64,000 nt of DNA from positions 21,083,073 through 21,147,072 of the forward strand of contig OW203767.1 of assembly GCA_934045905.1 (NCBI GenBank), in the 5' to 3' direction. Below, in pieces: positions 58,101 through 64,000 of this stretch. This stretch comes from Leuctra nigra (taxonomy: Eukaryota > Arthropoda > Insecta > Plecoptera > Leuctridae). The notes beneath the pieces are model-generated. The model searched no databases. It worked only from the letters and a program-made list of their open reading frames with translations, and was not told where the DNA came from. A program made the translations under genes and the position numbers. How positions within the stretch are numbered: position 1 is the stretch's first letter; each line of letters starts with the position of its first letter.

Positions 58101-59409
58101 GCAGATCGTACGGAACAGTGTGTTGTGTTCCATTGAGCAAAAATAACACTAAATTTAGCCGTGAAGTGTTGTTTCAATACTTTCAAGGGACGTTGATTTG
58201 AAGAAAGAATGAGGCGTGTGAGGCGAATTGGATCTCAGGGAAAATGTAGTAAATGGTCCCCTATTAAGAACCACAGAATATGTGGTGCACATTTTAACAA
58301 ATCTGGTTATAAGAAATATGAAGAAAAATTGCCCTGTTTTTCCCCTAACAAAATGAATAAATGAATAAACCGAAATGAATAACCAATAGGTCAGATTGAT
58401 TTGTTAATTAGTTATGTATACAGGAACATACTTTGTCACATTTTGTCAGAATTTCTGACAAAAATAAGATTTTCGGCTACCTACAAATGTCCTGTTTGTT
58501 AAGAGGAAAAATAACTTGAATACCCCTGAAAGCGATAAATATGATTTCAAGCCCAGGCTAATAATATCTACAATATTGGATTTACATCTTACACTAAAAA
58601 TTTTCAACAAAAACATAATTTATTGCGTCTTATCCATTCTTTCTTCAAATCAACGTCCCTTGAAAGTATTGAAACAACACTTCACGGCTAAATTTAGTGT
58701 TATTTTTGCACAATGGAACACAACACATTGTTCCGTACGATCTGCTATTCTTAATATTATTCATAAATCATAATTATGTTGAATACCACTAAAATTAGTT
58801 ACATTTAAATACAGAGATGATATAACATAATAAACACCGAAAAACATTCTTCCTTTATGCATCTTAGCACTGTCAACCAGGCAGCTGTCAAACTCTTCAC
58901 ATCCTAAACCCAGAATGCAATGTTGATAGTTGTAGATGGCGCTCGGGGTTTAAAATGTTGTCTATTTCCTTCCTCTCGTGGTACTATTTAGCCCAATTTA
59001 CACGCTCAAATTCTTGAACAATTTCTGTGTCACATTCCCATTTTTCACACAATTTTGTATTCACACAAAGTATCTTCTTGTCACAGAACTTGAGCAATCA
59101 ACTTTGAAAATTTTAAATACTTTTGAACATGAGGCCGTAACCGAATAAGTTGTGTAACTGTTTCGTATCGAAATGGAAGTGTAACTCACCCATGGGTGAT
59201 CCAGAGGACGAACTGTCGCTTGTCCCCTGCGGTCGAGCCGCCAACCTGGAGGTTCCATTCTTGTGCGGATGATAGCCGTCAAACGGGTTGGACATCGCCA
59301 TCAGCGAGTTCAGGATCTCCGGCGTCTTCGGCGTCGTGCAGTTCGTCTCCAGAGCGAGGAGGTTGTGGTTGCCCGGCCCCGTCGCCAGGTTCACGTTCAG
59401 GTTGTACAT
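52000..59409 (-). CDS. Atf3: ATF3/JDP2-family bZIP transcription factor, 4 coding exons
   Basis: Stress-responsive bZIP factor that binds CRE/AP-1 sites as homo- or heterodimer in the nucleus. Exons from the start: 59409-59190, 54785-54541, 53093-52986, 52323-52000; 897 nt, 298 aa, phases 1, 0, 0. The basic region is exon 3 (TPEDEERRKRRRERNKVAAT then KCRLKKRERT, the ATF3/FOS-type NxxAAxxCR signature with T for the usual A/S). The leucine zipper begins exon 4 (ESEVLESQNHDLKGQIQELE) and ends with the family hallmark MLSMHRPTC. A Q6 run follows. The acidic D5 run and Asn-rich stretch in exon 2 precede the bZIP. The start is placed at MYNLNVN; an in-frame ATG 120 bases upstream (59529) would add 40 residues, and an acceptor at about 59586 suggests a 5'-UTR intron. 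The last about 30 residues lie in the first unit of a degenerate tandem array. Confidence 0.9.
53437..53567. mobile_element. MITE, second copy of the 38937 family
   Basis: AAACAGTTGATTAG, CATGGCAACAACCAAT and GAGTATTGA ... CTAGCCCTAA match 38937-39090; the left end has diverged. Confidence 0.6.
54796..54850 (+). repeat. tRNA-like 5' half beside ATF3-like exon 2
   Basis: AGTTAGCTCAGGTGGTAGAG is a good A-box/D-arm and continues CACTGGACTC as in an anticodon stem. No B box or T-arm follows. It starts about 11 bases from the exon 2 acceptor, antisense to the gene. Probably a SINE head. Confidence 0.5.
55717..57785. mobile_element. 2.07-kb palindrome-rich element built on AAGATCTTGSC
   Basis: Ends CCCTGCTGAAAAATCTT / AAGAATTTTCAGCAGGG. 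Both flanks are arrays of AAGATCTTG with variable linkers. An inner palindrome (55890-56015 with 56178-56312; TTCAGAAGAGGTTTCCCGAA) surrounds further AAGATCTT units and a duplicated GTTTTTTTGGCAGCAAAATG. The centre (about 56580-57285) is instead full of TACTATAG/CTACAGTA motifs. Flanking TTAT is present on both sides but not as a clean TSD. No coding capacity. Confidence 0.8.
56328..56420 (-). repeat. tRNA-derived SINE-like insert
   Basis: On the minus strand GGTGGCCTACTCGGTAAGAC (A-box) is followed by a possible anticodon stem and CGCAGGTTCAAAACACGG (B-box). It lies inside the AAGATCTT element. Not a functional tRNA. Confidence 0.5.
57889..58969 (+). pseudogene. Inverted repeat carrying a frameshifted THAP domain
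   Basis: Arms of about 285 bp or more (57930-58222 and 58634-58920) are near-perfect complements (GGATGTGAAGAGTTTGACAG; CAGATCGTACGGAACA). Plus-strand reading gives CCVPLSKNNTKF and FQYFQGT, then after a frameshift RMRRVRRIG, KCSKWSPIKNHRICGAHFNK. This is the C2CH THAP order (C..C, W-x-P, ICxxHF). THAP domains bind DNA and occur in P-element transposases and host proteins. The gene is broken: a stop at 58199-58201 and a shift. Only the domain is left. Confidence 0.72.
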
Positions 59410-59704
59410 CGTGGAGGTCGGGGGGTTGAACACTTGGGGGTTGAACACTTGTGAGATTGTTAGTGATTGTTTTTGTGTGTTTTCGGCGATCGAGAATGGT
59501 TGACACGAACTTGAGAGTAGAACTATCAACTGAGCTCTTGGCAGTCCATGATGAGGCGACTATTTGAAGTTCTGTTGGGGGCGTTCTGGAATAGAAGAAG
59601 TTGGACATTAGTTTTCTCGTGAAGGTTTCGTCAAGGGATGGACAAAAAACGTTATGAAATAATAAGATAAGCTCGATAAAATATATCTTTACTGTTTAGA
59701 AATG

Positions 59705-59775
59705 AAAACGCGTAGCGAGCGTCTCCATTTAAAACGTAAATGTCTCGAATCTTTTTTTTGTGTGTGTTCTTTTCT
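59705..59775 (+). mobile_element. Helitron-like repeat, 5' fragment
   Basis: GCGTAGCGAGCGTCTCC followed by a T-run matches the start of copies 1 and 2, and then stops at the neighbouring MITE. Confidence 0.4.
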
Positions 59776-59777
59776 TG

Positions 59778-60003
59778 CATTCTAAGAAATCGTCTACAAA
59801 AATGTGTTGATTTATGACAAAACAAAAGATATGTGTTGATTACTACACAAAATTTGTGTTGATTTTTGTGTTGATTTTTTCAGTGTGTTGATTGCAAAAT
59901 CAACACACTATTTGTGTCGTCAGAAATCAACACATTTTTGTGTTGAAATTCACGCAATTTTGTGTTGAAATCAACACATTTTGTAGACGACTTCTTAGAG
60001 TGT
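59778..60003. mobile_element. Palindromic MITE, TCTAAGAARTCGTCTACAAA ends
   Basis: 226 bp. Outer arms TCTAAGAAATCGTCTACAAA pair with TTTGTAGACGACTTCTTAGA, and about nine TGTGTTGATT/AATCAACACA motifs fill the interior. Confidence 0.8.
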
Positions 60004-60928
60004 GGGTCAAAAGAAGTTATGGATCGCAGGCTTATATTTTCGCCAAAAATTCACTACTATCATGTTCGCTTTACTGATGGATCATCTGAAATAAAAGACA
60101 ATGGTCACGGGAAGACTTCGAATTTATTTAATTTTTCCAGCTTTTTTCAATACAGTTTATTTAAAAATGTATAGAAATGTATGTATAGAAATGTATAAAA
60201 ATTGTTTGCTCCTTGGTACTTTATCGAAACCGTTTTTACTTAGACCAATCATCCAGTTGTCTTAACGCGTCATTTATCGGAGAAAGTGAAATCCTTGTGT
60301 TGACACACGAGTTTAAAAGTTTGAGTGATTTGTTTTGGACCACCTCAAGTCTCAGCGATGTAAGACAAGACAATACCCGATGAAATGTCATGAGTACTCA
60401 TGCTAGAGATGAAGGCTGTTGCCTTGGGCCTTGTAAGACGTGCTGATTAATACTCGAGTTGACACAAGACCGAAATTAACATTGCCAGTTAAATAGTTTC
60501 AAATATACTAAAAAGAATACTATGAAATACCAACGAATATAAAAGAACCTTGGGAAGCCATTAGGCACAATTCATTATAAATTACAATGAATTTTATGTT
60601 TCCATTTCCTGTGCAGTACAAAGACAAATTATCATTAAGTAGAAAGAGAAGTAATGATCTAAACTTGATGGTTTTATTATTGAAGTTAGTATGTTGTCAT
60701 TATAAAGATACTATGATATAATGAAACATCAACCCCCGAGTTACATGGTCAATAAGTACTTCGCAAGATGGCAAATTAATTATTTATCCGGTTTATTGTC
60801 GGAGAATTTCAAGAAATTGTCAAGTTTGGTTGACTCGATCTCGTAATTCCTCAAAATATAAGAATTTCACGAAAGATTCTGCTCAGTCTTTGCATTTCTT
60901 ATAATTAGAAGTTTGATGTCGATGATAC

Positions 60929-61006
60929 TGTACAGTGACATTCATAACTTCTTTACCAGATTCCAATATAATCAACACAGGGATCTAAACAGCTTCTGAA
61001 TGTGTA
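60929..61006. mobile_element. Short palindromic element, GTACAGTGACATTCA
   Basis: Related to 27002-27086: TGTACAGTGACATTCATAAC left, CAGCTTCTGAATGTG right. Confidence 0.5.
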
Positions 61007-61194
61007 GTAGTAACTAGTTAATCTTTTAGGTTAATAGTTTGTTTGCTATTTATTCTAACTACTTATGCACAATCAATAACTTGCATGTTTAACAACAATT
61101 TTCAATAGGTAGGTACTACAATTTAAAAGTTTCAATATCCACAACGACCATTCTAAACAAAGTTATAAACCAGGCGTTGTGTTTTCGCATCATT

Positions 61195-61385
61195 CCAGTG
61201 ACATGCCTGCTAATGAATGACGACGCACGAGGTAAACACGGCTACAAACTTGTCGACGTCGTCGTCACTCACGCGGCGTCGTTATCGGCCGTTGTGACGC
61301 TATGACGCCGCGACGCCGACAGAGTTCCACGAGCCGTTTTATTACTTGGCGTCGAGTTCGATTAACTGATGGCGTGAGCCGTTTA
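61195..61385 (-). promoter_or_regulatory. CpG-rich candidate promoter/5' non-coding exon of the ATF3-like gene
   Basis: A GC- and CpG-rich island (GTCGACGTCGTCGTC, GACGCCGCGACGCCGAC) in AT-rich surroundings, 1.8 kb upstream of the coding start. On the minus strand it contains a GCGTGAGTGACG donor-like site at about 61272. This fits a first exon joined to the acceptor near 59586. Inference. Confidence 0.35.
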
Positions 61386-61399
61386 GTTCTCTCTCTTTA

Positions 61400-64000
61400 G
61401 AAATCATCATAATAACGATATTTGTTTGCTACTTTTTCGAGTTACTTGACTCGATGTATCACCAGTTAGTCATTTATGTTTTATACATTTTGCCAAATCA
61501 AACATTACTTTGGGATAATAAACTGTAAAAAAAATATATAATAAAATATAAAACCTACTTGTACCACGATAAAAGGTAATAAATATGCACATTACACATT
61601 TAATTTATATAATTATACAGTAATATGTACACATTTTTAGTACCTGCAATAATTTGGAGTCGGGCTAAAATCTCTTTTAAACTATCATTATACTATTTAT
61701 AATTTGCAAAATTATTTTTTTGACATGTTTTAAACTTTCAGTTTAAATTTCTATATGTTGGAATATTATATTTTCGTCCTGAAGAAGATTTACACATAGA
61801 AATCGAAACAGTAAACATAAATAATTTTAATCAAGTTTAAAACATGACAAATGTCCCAAGAATAATAATCGTGAAAAAGCTTAAAAATTATGACTAGTGC
61901 GCCCAAGAAATGCAGGTGTACATTAGATATATTCCCCTTCTCTCATTGCACTAACAGTAATGAATGATTAATACTCAAAGTGGTCTCGATATTTTTAATA
62001 CAAGTTGTAAACCACTTGTAAAATGTGAACATTGATCGGCAATATCAAGTTATTTCTCTACTAATCTGCAAACCTGTCTTGAAACACCAGTAAAACACAG
62101 CGCTAAGAATCATTAATTCAGTGTTATAAAACCATGTTATTAATATGCAGGTGATACTTGGCTCATCTTCTGTTGGCAGTTACTTTATATCCAGTACATG
62201 GTCGGACTTCATAAATACTGATAAATATCGGTTTTTAAGACATTAATCCAAGCTATATTTCACCAAAACAACTATCTCCTATACAGAATAATTTATCGTT
62301 TGTATGCCATCAAGTTGCAAGTACGTGTAATTCCATGTGTGGTCCAGAATTTTAAAGCCAATATCTTGTTGCCAGCTTAAGTTATGTAAGTCCCATCATT
62401 TTCAATAAAATGTTGCAGTTTTATATCTAAACGAAACAGTTTCGTTAAAAAGAAAGTTAAAAATGTGTTACATTTTATTAGTTTTTGGAAACACTCTAAC
62501 GACAGGTGTCTCATTTATCACGAACTAAATTTTGGAGATGCAAAAGGAGGTCTGATACGAACGGGAAGGTAGAGAGAAATTTTTGAAGTCAAAATACTGA
62601 TCAATTATTTGATTCAAGACAGCTAATAAAAAAACAAATACTGAGTATGCGTGAAAAGAAAATTATTTGAAGTATTCTGGTAAAAATATGTTATGATGTA
62701 TTTGTTAAAAGTTGGCTCCAAACTTGAATTTGATCATGAACCATAATTCAAAATACATTGAGGTGATTCCAAGTTGAAATTATGATTCGTTCTATTTATA
62801 AATAAATATTATTCGTAGAGGTAGATCGAAACGTTAACACTTACTAAGAAACTATAAATAACTGTTTTGATTGAAACTATTTCGATATCTTGTTCGGAAA
62901 ATAAGACTAGTGGTTTTTATTGTCAAGAATCGACCATGGAATATTTTGAAACCTTTTGGGTGAGCATTAAATGGATCATCTATTTTTATTCAAAAAATTC
63001 AGAACAATTTCACAATCTATTGATAAACCCCAGTGATAAATATCACTAAATAAATCCATAGCGACTGCTAATCCATCTCAAAACATTTCAAAAACGAGTT
63101 ATTTTCATTCTGTTTTAAAACCGTTTCATCTTCACAGCTTCATCCTTTGACATTTGAAATCCCCCGCCGCTGGAATATGGCAAATGTGTGTGATATTGTT
63201 GAACTGTTGAGACTTTTACAAATTGTTTCAACTAGTGAAGATGGATTTACTCGAGCGATGTTGGCAAAGAAACATATCCTACTCGTGAAGATGCTGTTCA
63301 TGAATGTAATGCACATTAGTCTTGGCTATTAATTAGACTGGATTGACATCACCACAAGGTAGTGTCTTTGATGAGTACTATGCTTAGAAATGTAAGTCTA
63401 AAAATACGCCGATAGTTTTTTCTTCCTTTTACACTTTTATTTATAGTTAGTATCCAATTAGTTATCTCAGTTCACACAAGGATGATAAACATGCTTTCAG
63501 AAGATGAAAATATTGGTGTTCGGAATATTTTGAAATGTTGGTTTCGCACTTTTAAAATTTTAATCTGTCATCGTAGATAAGTGATTCGAACATTTTGCAG
63601 GAAGAAAATGTGTGTAAGTTCGCACCAAAGTTAAATTGATAGTACATTGATATGTGTGAGTGTGGCTTGGATTTCCTAAATTGTATTAAAACTAAATCAC
63701 AAAAACTGAAGATTTACGTGGTTATCACTTTTCCACCTGAACCCACACACGTTTTAGCCACATTATTTACACATAAAGTGATTCGCAATTTTTAATATTC
63801 GTTATTAAAAACATGAAAAGAAAATGTTCGTTTCTTAAAAGAAAATGTGCGGGGCATGTTGGGAACTTGAGAAACCCGCACCCATAGAACCACCCCTGAC
63901 CCTGGGCAAAGACAACACCTACCATTCAAAGAATATTTTGGAATAAGCGTAACCCTCCCACCACATATGGTGGGGGCGCCTACCCTTATTTAATTGTAAA
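61400..64000. other. Intergenic, no recognisable gene
   Basis: AT-rich. The open frames at 62867-63049 and 63147-63332 have no recognisable domain and no clear splice partners. A hammerhead-like core at 61779-61810 is treated as a finding. Confidence 0.4.

Noticed and set aside
63147..63332. 61-aa open frame (VCDIVELLRLLQIVSTSEDG)
   Set aside because: No recognisable domain, and no good splice partner or promoter in the window. Could not be distinguished from chance.

Overview
The window is a eukaryotic, intron-rich, AT-rich nuclear sequence. It is most likely from an insect, and a hemipteran-like genome is a guess from the style of its repeats. There are no operons, Shine-Dalgarno sites, CRISPR arrays or intact tRNA/rRNA genes. 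Three protein-coding genes can be assembled exon by exon. In each, the splice phases agree and the summed coding length is divisible by three: a UDP-glycosyltransferase on the plus strand (12,883-25,773, 7 exons, 523 aa); a ZC3H14/Nab2-type poly(A)-RNA-binding CCCH zinc-finger protein on the minus strand (48,703-31,984, 14 exons, about 1,099 aa); and an ATF3/JDP2-type bZIP transcription factor on the minus strand (59,409-52,000, 4 coding exons, about 298 aa). A fourth, weaker minus-strand gene of unknown function may lie at about 30.6-27.5 kb.

Layout. 0-12 kb: no confident gene. It holds fold-back MITEs, three Helitron-like repeat copies (one at 23.5 kb), a 5'-truncated LINE fragment, and a hAT-type element with perfect 8-bp target duplications. 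12.9-26.4 kb: the UGT gene, whose exon edges have repeatedly become seeds of tandem arrays, with a 5S-rRNA-like sequence at exon 1. Its intron 3 holds a 2.2-kb TIR element built from six ~293-bp tandem units plus inverted units. 26.5-31.5 kb: MITEs, a 481-bp duplication and the hypothetical gene. 32-48.7 kb: the ZC3H14-like gene, with introns carrying a 1.1-kb fold-back, an array rich in TGACGTCA/TTCCGG motifs, a second hAT element with a paralogous empty site, and several small nested MITEs. 49.6-61.4 kb: the ATF3-like gene. Its last coding exon grades into a degenerate tandem array, and its large intron holds a 2-kb palindromic AAGATCTT-rich element and an inverted repeat that carries a broken THAP domain. 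61.4-64 kb: no gene seen.

The three genes do not form a pathway. They are a detoxification/glycosylation enzyme, an mRNA 3'-end/poly(A) regulator and a stress transcription factor. The most unusual feature is the UGT locus. Tandem arrays sit on exon 2, exon 3's donor, exon 4 and exon 7, and the exon 4 array has a 120-bp unit (40 codons) that repeats the donor site in phase, so alternative donors could lengthen the protein by whole 40-residue modules.
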